Of a stretch of 64,000 bases of DNA, positions 17,681 to 25,953 are shown in pieces; within the stretch, counting starts at the first letter, position 1; each line of letters begins with the position of its first letter. A program made the position numbers and the translations under genes. Origin of the DNA: Tateyamaria omphalii (GTDB lineage Bacteria > Pseudomonadota > Alphaproteobacteria > Rhodobacterales > Rhodobacteraceae). A model generated the notes under the pieces. That model did no database searches. It saw only the letters and a list, made by a program, of their open reading frames with translations, and had not been told where the DNA came from. The DNA lies in NCBI RefSeq assembly GCF_019802125.1, contig NZ_JAHVHT010000001.1, positions 1,364,001 to 1,428,000 on the forward strand, read 5' to 3'.

Positions 17681-18403
17681 CTAGATCGAAATCGCCCCGA
17701 TGCTGGCTCCACCACAGACATAGAGCGTTTGCCCCGTGACAAAGCTGTTGGCAGGATCGGCAAAGAACAAGAATGCGTTGGTCACATCTCGCACTGTACC
17801 GATGCGCCCAACCGGAATGCGTTTGGCAAGGGCCTCTTGCTGAGGGCTATCCTTTTCCACGATGCCCCAGAAGTTATCAGTCAGGATCGGACCGGGCGCG
17901 ACAACATTGACGGTTATCCCATGCGGGGCGAGTTCCAGCGCCCATGTGCGGGCCATACCAATCATCCCCGCCTTGGTCGCGCCATAGGCAGTCCGGGTCG
18001 GCGCCCCCAGAGCAGCGCGCGAGGCATTGAACATCACCCGCCCGAACTGCCTTTCCTTCATGTTGGGAAGAAAGGCCTGCAAGAGCGTGAGCGCCGCGCC
18101 CAAGTGAAGCTGGGCAAGCCCGCCGATATCTTCCGGCTTGGCATCTTCGATCAGGTTTGGCCAGATCAACCCGGCATTGTGAATGAAGTGGGTTACGTCG
18201 AAATGAGCCGCGATCTGTTTGGCCGCGATGTTCACGGCCTCAGGGTCCAGCAGATCGGCTTTGACTGAATGCAGTTTGGGGTGGCTGATCTCGGGGTTGC
18301 GCCGCGCGACCGAGATAACAGTATACTCTTGATCCAAAAGGCGTTCAGCCAAATCGGCGCCGCAGCCTTTGTTCCCACCCGTAATGACGGCTGTGTAGCT
18401 CAT
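17681..18403 (-). CDS. Short-chain dehydrogenase/reductase
   Basis: 240 residues, classical SDR. TGGNKGCG cofactor motif (about 8-15), HNAG (about 76-79), and the catalytic set with Ser in FNASRAA and YGATK (about 142-146) are intact. ARR after the second strand suggests NADP preference. The ATG at 18403 overlaps the stop of a 53-codon ORF by ATGA; an upstream GTG at 18424 is less likely. Last gene of the dioxygenase operon, so it probably oxidises or reduces a hydroxylated indolic or aromatic intermediate; the substrate is not determinable. Confidence 0.9.
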   Translation of the reverse strand: MSYTAVITGGNKGCGADLAERLLDQEYTVISVARRNPEISHPKLHSVKADLLDPEAVNIAAKQIAAHFDVTHFIHNAGLIWPNLIEDAKPEDIGGLAQLHLGAALTLLQAFLPNMKERQFGRVMFNASRAALGAPTRTAYGATKAGMIGMARTWALELAPHGITVNVVAPGPILTDNFWGIVEKDSPQQEALAKRIPVGRIGTVRDVTNAFLFFADPANSFVTGQTLYVCGGASIGAISI

Positions 18404-18561
18404 ATCAATCCCACTGCCAGACACGGCTGGCCCTGTTCTGAAGGGGTGATGCGCGCACCTGAACCATCACACGCATCAGTGAGACCCCATTCGGCAGAAG
18501 ATGCCGCTGAAAGCATCTGGCCGGTCGCCAGCGCTGCCATCATTGAGTACATACCCACCAT
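18400..18561 (-). CDS. 53-codon ORF tightly overlapping both neighbours, function unknown
   Basis: Between the acyl-CoA ligase and the SDR an open frame of 53 codons starts at an ATG sharing its A with the ligase stop (TGATG). It ends at a TGA overlapping the SDR start (ATGA). It fills the only gap in an otherwise overlapping operon. The translation begins MVGMYSMMAALATGQMLSAAS, a hydrophobic Met-rich N terminus that could be a signal peptide or membrane segment. It has two Cys residues and ends in CLAVGLI. No Shine-Dalgarno is evident, so translation would rely on coupling. It may be a real small protein, a remnant of a larger gene, or chance. Confidence 0.45.
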   Translation of the reverse strand: MVGMYSMMAALATGQMLSAASSAEWGLTDACDGSGARITPSEQGQPCLAVGLI

Positions 18562-20177
18562 CAAGCCAGCTGCCGTTTCTTGAGATGCACCGTTTTCACC
18601 GTTTCCGGTGCCCCAAGTAGATCAAGGGCCAGGGCCTTGAGCGCCGCGCGCTGGATCTTTTGCGTAGCTGTCAGCGGCAACTGATCAACAAAGGCGATGT
18701 AGCCGGGTGCCTTGTAATAGGCCATTTGCTCCAGGCACCAGTGAACAATCGCGTCCGCCTCGACTTCAGGATCGCAGTGCAGGCAGGCAAAGACTTCGTC
18801 CCCCCGCACGGCATCCGGCACCGCCGTCACTCCGGCTGCGTGAATGTGCGGGTGGCGCATGAGGATGGACTCCACCTCAACGGCGGCAATGTTTTCACCG
18901 GACCGGCGTATGACATTCTTTTTGCGGTCCACGAAAAACACGTTCTTGTCCGCCGTCTGGCGCACAATGTCACCCGTGTGAAACCACCCGTTTTCCCAAG
19001 CCTCGGCCGTGGCGTCGGCATCCTTGTAGTAGTGCGAGAAGAAACCGTATCGCGGGTTGTCCCCAGCCCGTCGCACCAGCAACTCGCCCGGCTCTCCAAG
19101 CGGAACGGGTGCTCCGGATTCGTCGGCAATCATGCAGTCGAGATCCGAGCCAGGTTTCCCGATGCTCGCTTGTCCCACCAGGCGATCTTTCGTCGACGCA
19201 GCGATCACGGCTCCGGCACCCGTTTCGGTCATCGCCCAAGCCTCGACCAGCGGAAAACCATAGCGCTCCTCGAATGCGACCTGCTTTTTGGGATCAACGC
19301 CTGCCCCGAAGCCAAATCTGACACTATGAGCGGTTTCAGCCGGGCTCCGCTCCAGACCCAGCAGCATGGAGGGCATGACACCCAGGTAGTGCAAGCACGT
19401 CGCCTCTGCATCGCAGACATCCTGCCACCAGCTGCGCGGATGAAACCGGTCCAACGCCGTAAGGCATCCACCCACCGCCACCATCGCCATGAACGAGTAC
19501 GCCATCGCATTCATATGAAAGATCGGAAGCGGCGTGATCATGCGCTCGCCATCGTTGTACAGGGTGGCAATGCCACCGACCTGCGCGTACCAGCGGCCGG
19601 CCAAGAGAAAGTAGGCGTTGGGCAACACGCACCCCTTGGGCTTTCCGGTCGTTCCCGATGTATAGAGGATCGCACCCTCCCGCGCCTCACCACGCAACTG
19701 TTCCGCGACCACGCATTGAGGTCTCGGCGTCGGAGCACGTTCACCCAAAACAATGACCGGAACCGCCAATCCAGCCGCATCCGCCGCAGACTCAAGATCA
19801 TCTCGCCGCGCCGGTATGGTCACGGCCAGAGCAGGCTCTGAATGTCCCATCAGATACTCAAGTTCCGCAGCGCGCAGGTCCGGGTTGACCGGCACGACCG
19901 AAGCGCCGATTCTGTTGGCAGCCAGCCAGTAGACAAAGAATGCAGGCCGGTTTTCCAGCAGAAGCGCGATGCGCATGCCTGCTTCATACCCACAGGCCAG
20001 CAGCTGCTCGGCAAGTGCATCAACCTCGGCCAGCGCCGCGCCGTAGCTGAGCGCACCCGCAGTGATACCGTAAACCTCCGCGGTGTTCGGCAAAACGTTC
20101 AATACGGGCCGATCCGGGTAACGCGCCGCGGTCGCGGCGAACGCATCATAGACGGTGTCCACATGCTCAGCGATCAC
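18561..20177 (-). CDS. AMP-forming acyl/aryl-CoA ligase
   Basis: 538 residues of the ANL superfamily. The P-loop motif YTSGTTGKPKG (about 172-182), GWFHTGD, the hinge region DRKKNVIRRSGENIA and the C-terminal TATQKIQR with the adenylating Lys are all present. It makes a CoA thioester from a carboxylic acid and ATP. The start is a GTG overlapping the dioxygenase beta stop (GTGA), implying coupled translation. In this operon, the likely substrate is the imported aromatic acid or a dioxygenated product; indole-3-acetate is my preferred guess. Family membership is firm, substrate is inference. Confidence 0.93.
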   Translation of the reverse strand: MIAEHVDTVYDAFAATAARYPDRPVLNVLPNTAEVYGITAGALSYGAALAEVDALAEQLLACGYEAGMRIALLLENRPAFFVYWLAANRIGASVVPVNPDLRAAELEYLMGHSEPALAVTIPARRDDLESAADAAGLAVPVIVLGERAPTPRPQCVVAEQLRGEAREGAILYTSGTTGKPKGCVLPNAYFLLAGRWYAQVGGIATLYNDGERMITPLPIFHMNAMAYSFMAMVAVGGCLTALDRFHPRSWWQDVCDAEATCLHYLGVMPSMLLGLERSPAETAHSVRFGFGAGVDPKKQVAFEERYGFPLVEAWAMTETGAGAVIAASTKDRLVGQASIGKPGSDLDCMIADESGAPVPLGEPGELLVRRAGDNPRYGFFSHYYKDADATAEAWENGWFHTGDIVRQTADKNVFFVDRKKNVIRRSGENIAAVEVESILMRHPHIHAAGVTAVPDAVRGDEVFACLHCDPEVEADAIVHWCLEQMAYYKAPGYIAFVDQLPLTATQKIQRAALKALALDLLGAPETVKTVHLKKRQLA

Positions 20178-20662
20178 GGCAGCAACTGAATACTGCCAAA
20201 AGCAGCGTCCGAATTCAGCAGATCAACGCGCTTGTTGGCGATGCGGAGCTGCCCCTCGACAACTCTCAACTCATGTGTCGCCACCAACGCCAGCAAAAAC
20301 TGCTCATCCAACCGCGTCTCGACATAGTGCATGGACGTGTTGGTGACGATGCGCTCGGGCGTGAACTCGTCGATGAACGGGCGCTGGATCACATGGTGAC
20401 AGCGGCTTTTGGGCTTCTGACTGAATGTGCGCGCGCCGTTCAACCGCTCAACCCGAAGCCGCAGCATGAAATTGTCTTCGTAAAGCAAGGACGTCACCAG
20501 ATGCGGATCGGTCTGCTTGTAGTCCAGCGGCATCCAGTAGTGGCCATCGGGCAGCCAAAGCGCCAGCCATTCGTCGTAGCGGCCTTCATCCAGCATTCGT
20601 GCCTCATCATAGATGAAGTCGACTACCTGATCCTTCGTGACATCCGCGGCTTTGTCCAACAT
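20174..20662 (-). CDS. Aromatic-ring-hydroxylating dioxygenase, beta subunit
   Basis: 162 residues, the normal length of the cystatin-like beta subunit. Recognisable parts are DEARMLDEGRYDEWLALWLPDGHYWMP-like N-terminal sequence and the SRCHHVIQRPF region. The frame is open further upstream inside the alpha gene, but the ATG at 20662 overlaps the alpha stop (TAATG) and is the coupled start. With the alpha subunit it forms a structural hetero-oligomer. Followed by the ligase through GTGA overlap. Confidence 0.93.
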   Translation of the reverse strand: MLDKAADVTKDQVVDFIYDEARMLDEGRYDEWLALWLPDGHYWMPLDYKQTDPHLVTSLLYEDNFMLRLRVERLNGARTFSQKPKSRCHHVIQRPFIDEFTPERIVTNTSMHYVETRLDEQFLLALVATHELRVVEGQLRIANKRVDLLNSDAAFGSIQLLP

Positions 20663-21972
20663 TACGCGGTCCCCATCGACACGGTCATGAATTTGACCCA
20701 TGCGTCGAACTGGTTGCGCATCTGTCGTTCCGTGGTGCCGTTTTCCACCACCTCTTCGGAATAGTCCTCGACACCCGTCATCAGACGCTGGATGTCCACC
20801 CACTCCAACCCGTTTGAAACCAGGCCCTCCTGGGCGCGTTCGTACATCTCCAAATCGTCATGCCCGACAATCGAAGTCGGTGCATTGATCATGCGATTGT
20901 ACATCGCCGTCCGTGCCAGCAACTCGTCCGGCGCATCAACGAGGCGGTAGATATAGCTTTCCACCAACGTCCTGTCCGGCCCGAGCGGGATGAAGTTCCG
21001 TAACTGCTGGATTGGACCTTTGATCATTATGTTGGGAAAGTAGACGGTGTTGTGGCGATTTTCGTTCAGGATTTCCTTTGCACGTTGTTCGCCATACGCT
21101 TCGCTCAGCGCCGGAAAATAACCCGGAACCTCTGAATACTCCGAGTGGATCGAATGATTTACCCCCGTATGGCCATGGCCATTGGGCCAGGTGCGGATGC
21201 CCATGTTTTCAAAGAATTCATAGGGCGACATGAAAGGCGCGATGATCTCCATTGCAGGTGGACGTGGCTCCGGGTTGCCCATCTCCTTCCAGATACCGAC
21301 GGCCGTGCCCGCGCTGCTTTCATGCGCCACCATCGGGTGGCAGGTGTCAGTCTGGTTTTCGACCAGCATCTTCCAATTGCATTGATGCATATAGCGAAGG
21401 GGTGGACCCGCCACCTCCAGCCGCCCGGCAGGTGAGCGATCCACCGTATTGTCGATCGAACTCAGGCTATCGCCGAAGTAGTCCTCGAACGATATGCCCT
21501 CGTCCGCAAGCCGCGCAAAGACAAAGCCACGATAGACCCGCACCGCACCAACAGCTTTCATGCCCTTGGCATTTTCGGTCTTGTTCAACTCGGTGTCCTG
21601 GTAGCCCTTCTTCAGCGGGATCGCGAGCAGGCAACCGTCCGTCTTGAAACTCCACGCATGATAGGGACAACGAAAGAACTTTCCGGTGTTGCCGGATCGG
21701 TCGATGGCAATCTTTGTCCCTTTGTGCGGGCAGCGATTGTGGAGAACCTTGATCTCTCCATCACCGTGGCGCACCTGAATGACCGGCTGTGCGCCGATCT
21801 GCGTTGTGTAGTAGTCGCCCTTGTGCGGCGTCTGGCTTTCATGCCCCACGAAAACCCACGTATTCACAAAGAGATGGCGCATCTCCAGATCATAGACCTG
21901 TTGACTGGTGTACACATCGCGGTGGACCTGTGGCCCTCGAACCATGGCTGAAACATCACCGGCTGTGAGCAT
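20662..21972 (-). CDS. Rieske non-heme iron dioxygenase, alpha subunit
   Basis: 436 residues. The Rieske [2Fe-2S] motif uses Cys81-x-His83 and Cys102-x2-His105. The mononuclear iron facial triad appears as Asp209, His212 and His217 with Asn206 ahead. It uses O2 and electrons from the adjacent reductase to hydroxylate an aromatic ring. The start ATG at 21972 has GAGGAGATC upstream; an in-frame start five codons earlier overlaps the reductase end. Related alpha subunits act on benzoates, anthranilate and indole-3-acetate; the surrounding isatin-hydrolase-like and ior genes favour an indolic substrate. Confidence 0.95.
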   Translation of the reverse strand: MLTAGDVSAMVRGPQVHRDVYTSQQVYDLEMRHLFVNTWVFVGHESQTPHKGDYYTTQIGAQPVIQVRHGDGEIKVLHNRCPHKGTKIAIDRSGNTGKFFRCPYHAWSFKTDGCLLAIPLKKGYQDTELNKTENAKGMKAVGAVRVYRGFVFARLADEGISFEDYFGDSLSSIDNTVDRSPAGRLEVAGPPLRYMHQCNWKMLVENQTDTCHPMVAHESSAGTAVGIWKEMGNPEPRPPAMEIIAPFMSPYEFFENMGIRTWPNGHGHTGVNHSIHSEYSEVPGYFPALSEAYGEQRAKEILNENRHNTVYFPNIMIKGPIQQLRNFIPLGPDRTLVESYIYRLVDAPDELLARTAMYNRMINAPTSIVGHDDLEMYERAQEGLVSNGLEWVDIQRLMTGVEDYSEEVVENGTTERQMRNQFDAWVKFMTVSMGTA

Positions 21973-21983
21973 GGCTGATCTCC

Positions 21984-22922
21984 TCAAATGTCGAGAACAA
22001 GGCGCTTGGAGGTGGCGCGGCTGACACAGATTTGCATGACTTTTCCCGCGAGACGTTCCTCTTCCGAAAGAACCACATCCCGGTGATCAGGCGTGCCAGA
22101 CAGCACATCGCACTGGCAGATACCACAATCACCGCGTTGGCAATCGTACATGACATCGACCCCTGCTGCCTCGAGCACCTCAATGATGGTCCGGCCAACC
22201 GGGACCTGAAAGACGCGGCCATCGTTGATTTCAACCTCGAAGTCCGTGTCGTCGGTTTTCATGTCGTGGGGCGCAAAAAGCTCGACATTGATATGGGTCA
22301 GTCCTGCCGCTTCGGCCGCGCGTCGTGCGGCGCTGATCATGCCGCTTGGGCCGCAGATGTAGAGTGCCGTGTTCTGCGGCTGGGTCGTCATCAAGTCATC
22401 AAGATCAAGTGGCTCCACATCGTCGAAATGGAAAACCGTCTGCTCTTTGAAAGCAGTTGTCAAAGCGCTCACAAAGCCCATCGCAGCTGCGCTACGCCCG
22501 GTATAGTGAAGCGCAAAACATCGTGTCGTCTTCGAAAGCGCTGTTGCCATCGAGATCATTGGGGTGATGCCGATACCGCCCGCAAGCAGGAGCACCGGAG
22601 CGTCCGTTACGTCCAGTGGAAAATCGTTGGCCGGGGCACTTGCATCCACAACCGCCCCAACATCAAGGGCATGCATGGCCTTCGAACCACCCGCGCCCTC
22701 GTCTTCGCGCTGGACCGCCACCACGTAGTCCTGCCGTGGGCCTGTTTGGGAATTCGGCCAGTCAATGAGAGAATAGGACCGCTGCCCTGCCACCCCCAAG
22801 TCAAACTCCACATGCGCCCCAGCCTCGTACGCTGGAAGGCGCGCGCCATCTGCCGATTGAAACCGAAAGACCCGAATACGCGGTGTCTCATCAACGATCT
22901 CTGTCAATCTGAGCGCAGTCAT
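21984..22922 (-). CDS. Dioxygenase reductase (flavin/NAD domain plus C-terminal [2Fe-2S])
   Basis: 312 residues of the phthalate-dioxygenase-reductase/vanillate-demethylase reductase type. The flavin motif RSYSL is at about 48-52 and the NAD motif GGIGITPM at about 115-122. The C-terminal plant-type ferredoxin domain has Cys ligands in CQRGDCGICQC and a last Cys in QICVSRA. It passes electrons from NAD(P)H to the Rieske oxygenase. The start at 22922 has AGGAGGAG just upstream; the frame stays open 12 codons further, through the promoter palindrome. First gene of the dioxygenase operon. Confidence 0.94.
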   Translation of the reverse strand: MTALRLTEIVDETPRIRVFRFQSADGARLPAYEAGAHVEFDLGVAGQRSYSLIDWPNSQTGPRQDYVVAVQREDEGAGGSKAMHALDVGAVVDASAPANDFPLDVTDAPVLLLAGGIGITPMISMATALSKTTRCFALHYTGRSAAAMGFVSALTTAFKEQTVFHFDDVEPLDLDDLMTTQPQNTALYICGPSGMISAARRAAEAAGLTHINVELFAPHDMKTDDTDFEVEINDGRVFQVPVGRTIIEVLEAAGVDVMYDCQRGDCGICQCDVLSGTPDHRDVVLSEEERLAGKVMQICVSRATSKRLVLDI

Positions 22923-22944
22923 GGCTCCTCCTAGCCCGACTATT

Positions 22945-22960
22945 ATATGAATTTTCATAT
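22945..22960 (-). promoter_or_regulatory. MarR-type operator inside the dioxygenase operon promoter
   Basis: ATATGAATTTTCATAT is a near-perfect 16-base palindrome, 23 bases upstream of the reductase start. Read leftward it sits within a promoter: TTGACC (22972-22967) and an exact TATAAT (22947-22942), spacing 19. The core ATGAAAATTCAT starts 9 bases after TTGAC, exactly as in the TRAP operon promoter at 27009-27036. A repressor bound here would block polymerase. The divergent MarR gene at 23039 is the obvious candidate. Confidence 0.75.
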
Positions 22961-23004
22961 TTATATGGTCAAGAGTTTTCTGCTTGTGAAGGCGGGGGAA
23001 ATAT

Positions 23005-23016
23005 GACCCAAGGGTC
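23005..23016. promoter_or_regulatory. GACCC/GGGTC inverted repeat before the MarR gene
   Basis: GACCCAAGGGTC has perfect 5-base arms around AA, 22 bases before the GTG start of the MarR gene and just ahead of its ribosome site. It could be a second operator or an mRNA hairpin modulating translation. Short arms make chance possible. Confidence 0.3.
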
Positions 23017-23038
23017 CAGGTTTTGAAGGAGGTCCCCG

Positions 23039-23491
23039 GTGAGCAAAGGATTTGTAAAATCCTACCTGTTGTATTTGCTCGCAGCCTGCAGCGAGACGGC
23101 CAGCGCCGAATTTCACGCCAAGGTCCGCAAATCAGGTCTGAGGGTGCCGGAATGGCGCGTTCTGGCGTGTTTGAACGACGAAGACGGGCAGATGATCACG
23201 CATTTGGCCCATGTGGCCCTTGCCGAGCAGTCCCGCCTCACACGCATTATCGACGGTATGGTCAAACGGGATTTGCTGGAGCGTCGCAGCGATAAATCCG
23301 ACGGACGACGCGTGCGCATCTATCTGACCGATAAAGGTCGGGCGATTGCGACAGATCTGGTGGAACAGGCCAAAGCCCACGAGACGGATCTTCTCTCCCG
23401 TCTACCAGAAGCGCAGGTGAGTGCATTGAAGCCAGCGCTCACAACGCTGTTGGAGGTTCTGGAACAAAAAGAGGGCGAGACACACACCTAG
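23039..23491 (+). CDS. MarR-family transcriptional regulator, divergent from the dioxygenase operon
   Basis: 150 residues. The winged helix spans about 35-110, with recognition-helix region AEQSRLTRIIDGMVKRDLLER and wing SDKSDGRRVRIYLTDKG. The start is GTG with a perfect GAAGGAGGT (23025-23033). Divergent orientation from the dioxygenase operon with a 16-base palindrome between them is the textbook MarR arrangement. The same palindrome precedes the TRAP operon, so this protein probably represses both and is released by a pathway ligand. Confidence 0.93.
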   Translation: MSKGFVKSYLLYLLAACSETASAEFHAKVRKSGLRVPEWRVLACLNDEDGQMITHLAHVALAEQSRLTRIIDGMVKRDLLERRSDKSDGRRVRIYLTDKGRAIATDLVEQAKAHETDLLSRLPEAQVSALKPALTTLLEVLEQKEGETHT

Positions 23492-23612
23492 GCAAAAGAA
23501 CGTCCGAGCGCGACGAGGGTGGGGCCGCTGGGATTTTCTCGCATTAGGGTTCACATTTGCATATTTTGCGCATTGTCTTGCGAAAACCCACTCTCCAGTC
23601 TCGAGTATCTGA

Positions 23613-24044
23613 ATGGCACTTGTCTTCACCACTGATCGCGAACTTCGCTTCGGAGATTGCGACATTTCCGGCACCGCGTACTTCCCGGCCTACGTCAACA
23701 TTCTGAATGGCGTGAACGAGGAATTCTGGGCGCATATCGGATATCCATGGCATGAGATCATCTGGAAAGAGCGTTGGGGCACGCCAACCGTGCACCTGAG
23801 GTGCGACTTTTCAAAACCGTCTATGTTTGGCGAAACGCTGACATTCCACCTCGGCGTGATCCGACTTGGCCGGTCCTCGATGACCGTGCGCCACAAGATC
23901 AACTGTGGTGGCGAACAACGGTGGACCAGCACGCAGATCCTGGCGGCCAGTGATCTGGACAAGCACAGCTCGATCCCCTGGCCCGACGCCGTGCGCGACA
24001 CGCTGCAAGACTGGCTCACCACGCAGGAAGAGCTGGGTTTCTGA
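23613..24044 (+). CDS. Hotdog-fold acyl-CoA thioesterase, 4-hydroxybenzoyl-CoA thioesterase type
   Basis: 143 residues, the standard single-hotdog length. The N-terminal motif FGDCDISGTAYFPAYVNILN carries the Asp of 4HBT-type enzymes (about residue 17). It hydrolyses aromatic or short acyl-CoA esters. Its place 121 bases after the MarR gene, within the island, suggests it releases a pathway product from CoA; anthraniloyl-CoA to anthranilate would fit the proposed route. The ribosome site is weak. Confidence 0.85.
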   Translation: MALVFTTDRELRFGDCDISGTAYFPAYVNILNGVNEEFWAHIGYPWHEIIWKERWGTPTVHLRCDFSKPSMFGETLTFHLGVIRLGRSSMTVRHKINCGGEQRWTSTQILAASDLDKHSSIPWPDAVRDTLQDWLTTQEELGF

Positions 24045-24056
24045 TCCTGACCAAGT

Positions 24057-25370
24057 CTACATCTGGCCCGGCAGAAACAGCACCAGCGCCGGTATCGCGA
24101 GCAGCAATATCAGCCGGATGATGTCCACGACCCAGAAGGGTGTAACCCCGCGGAAAATCGTTCCCGTCGACACATCGCCGACGACCCCCTTCAAGACAAA
24201 GACATTCAGTCCGACGGGTGGCGTGATCAGGCTGATTTCGGTCACCACAACGACAATGATGCCGAACCAGATCGGATCGTAGCCAAGCTGGATCACGATC
24301 GGAAAGAAGATGGGTACCGTCAGAAGCAGCATCGACAGGCTTTCGAACACACACCCCAGCAGGATGTAGATCACGAGAATGCAAGCCATGACCTGCCATG
24401 GTTGCAAATCGTATTGGGTCACGAACCCGCTCAAGGCACCAGGCAGCCCCGCAATATTGACGAAGTTCGAGAAGATCCAGGCGCCGATCAAGACGACAAA
24501 CAGACCCGCGGCCGTCATTGCGGTTTCCTGCAGGACTTCAAGTGTGTCACGAAAACTCAGGCGCCGCCGCGCCAATGCGATCAGGAACGCCCCCATCGCA
24601 CCCATGCCAGCCGCTTCGGTTGGGGAAAAGTTCAGGTTCAGCGGCGGAACATCAAAGATCCCGTAAAGCCCGCCGATGACCAGAAAGAACAAAAGCAACA
24701 CGGCCCAGACATCGCGCAACGCGGCAAGCCGGTCTTTCAGGGACGTGCGAGGGCCTGCAGGGCCCGCATTCGGGTCACGATAGACAACAAACCGAACCGC
24801 GACGAGATAAAGAACAATCCCAAGCAGGCCAGGCACGATGCCTGCCACGAACAGCTTGCCGATGGAGGTTTCCGTCAACAAACCGTAGATCACCAGGATC
24901 ACGGAAGGCGGGATCAGAATGCCGAGTGTGCCGCCCGATGCGATGGAGGCGGTCGAGAGACGATCCGAATAGCCAAAGCGGCGCATTTCCGGCATCGCGA
25001 CCTTGGCCATTGTCGCAGCTGTCGCCAATGACGATCCGGAAATGGCGGCAAACCCACCGCATGCCACAATTGTTGCCATGGCCAGGCCGCCCCGGAAATG
25101 CCCAAGAAACGCGTTGGACGCCGCATAAAGCTCCCGACTGATCCCCCCCTTGTTCACGAAAAGGCCCATCAGAATGAACAGCGGTACGACCGACAGCCCA
25201 TAGTCCTGAGAGGTGTCGATGATCAACCGCGCGACCATGGAAATCGCGGCACGAAAACTTGTCTCGAACATGAAGCCGATCATGCCGACACATCCCATGG
25301 CAAAGGCAATCGGGATGCGGACCAGCACAAGGACAAGGACGGCTGCGAAGCCAATCAGGCTCTCGATCAT
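24057..25370 (-). CDS. TRAP transporter large permease, DctM type
   Basis: 437 residues with about 12 hydrophobic helices and DctM-family blocks such as GLFVNKGGISREL, PPSVILVIYG and a C-terminal SLITPPVGLNVFVLKG. It carries the Na+-coupled transport pathway. The start at 25370 has GGAGGAACG upstream and overlaps the small-permease stop by ATGA. The preceding open 32 codons lie antisense-free inside DctQ and are not used. Last gene of the TRAP operon. Confidence 0.95.
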   Translation of the reverse strand: MIESLIGFAAVLVLVLVRIPIAFAMGCVGMIGFMFETSFRAAISMVARLIIDTSQDYGLSVVPLFILMGLFVNKGGISRELYAASNAFLGHFRGGLAMATIVACGGFAAISGSSLATAATMAKVAMPEMRRFGYSDRLSTASIASGGTLGILIPPSVILVIYGLLTETSIGKLFVAGIVPGLLGIVLYLVAVRFVVYRDPNAGPAGPRTSLKDRLAALRDVWAVLLLFFLVIGGLYGIFDVPPLNLNFSPTEAAGMGAMGAFLIALARRRLSFRDTLEVLQETAMTAAGLFVVLIGAWIFSNFVNIAGLPGALSGFVTQYDLQPWQVMACILVIYILLGCVFESLSMLLLTVPIFFPIVIQLGYDPIWFGIIVVVVTEISLITPPVGLNVFVLKGVVGDVSTGTIFRGVTPFWVVDIIRLILLLAIPALVLFLPGQM

Positions 25371-25852
25371 TGCCGTTCCTCCAGGTGATGCGGAGCAAAG
25401 GCAAAAACCAGACCACGTATGAGCAGGACCAGAGCCGTCACGGCGGTCATCGCCGCGATAAACCACCCGATGTAGAAAAGCGGCAGTCTCAGATACTCGC
25501 TTACATCACCATAAGACCGGCTGCGCTCTGCCAGAACCCAGACGCGCTGCGCGGGCCAAACAAGGAGCAATCCACAAAACACATTGCCCACGGCATCCCG
25601 CCACCGCGCCAGACCCCAGCGCCGGAATGGCCCGTCCAGAAGGTCCACGCTCACGTGTTGTCCCTTCCCCGAAAGTACGGGCAGCACGGAAAAGACCATG
25701 ATCGCCATCAGCACCCGGGTCAGGTCCGCCGCGACCTCAATGGGCGCGTTCAGCATCGACCGAAGCATGACATCGGCAAATGTGAGCAGCATCAGCGCAA
25801 ACAGAGCCGTGGATGCCAAAAGGCCGGGCAAGCGCGTTAGGAGTGAAAGCAT
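25367..25852 (-). CDS. TRAP transporter small permease, DctQ type
   Basis: 161 residues with four hydrophobic segments and the DctQ pattern TFADVMLRSMLNAPIEVAADLTR near the N terminus. The open frame begins at a GTG at 25927, adding 25 polar residues; the ATG at 25852 is preferred because homologues start just before helix 1, though neither start has a good ribosome site. It sits between the binding protein and DctM. Confidence 0.88.
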   Translation of the reverse strand: MLSLLTRLPGLLASTALFALMLLTFADVMLRSMLNAPIEVAADLTRVLMAIMVFSVLPVLSGKGQHVSVDLLDGPFRRWGLARWRDAVGNVFCGLLLVWPAQRVWVLAERSRSYGDVSEYLRLPLFYIGWFIAAMTAVTALVLLIRGLVFAFAPHHLEERQ

Positions 25853-25953
25853 GAGCAAGCCGGAACCTGGGAAGTGGCGATGGGATTTTCGGGGGTCAAT
25901 GCTGCCGCGGGACGTACCTGCCAGCACAGTAGCTCGAGATGCGCGGGATACAC

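Noticed and set aside
20662-20803. N-terminal extension of the dioxygenase beta frame
   Set aside because: The extra 47 codons overlap the end of the alpha subunit in another frame; the TAATG junction at 20662 gives a protein of the normal family length.
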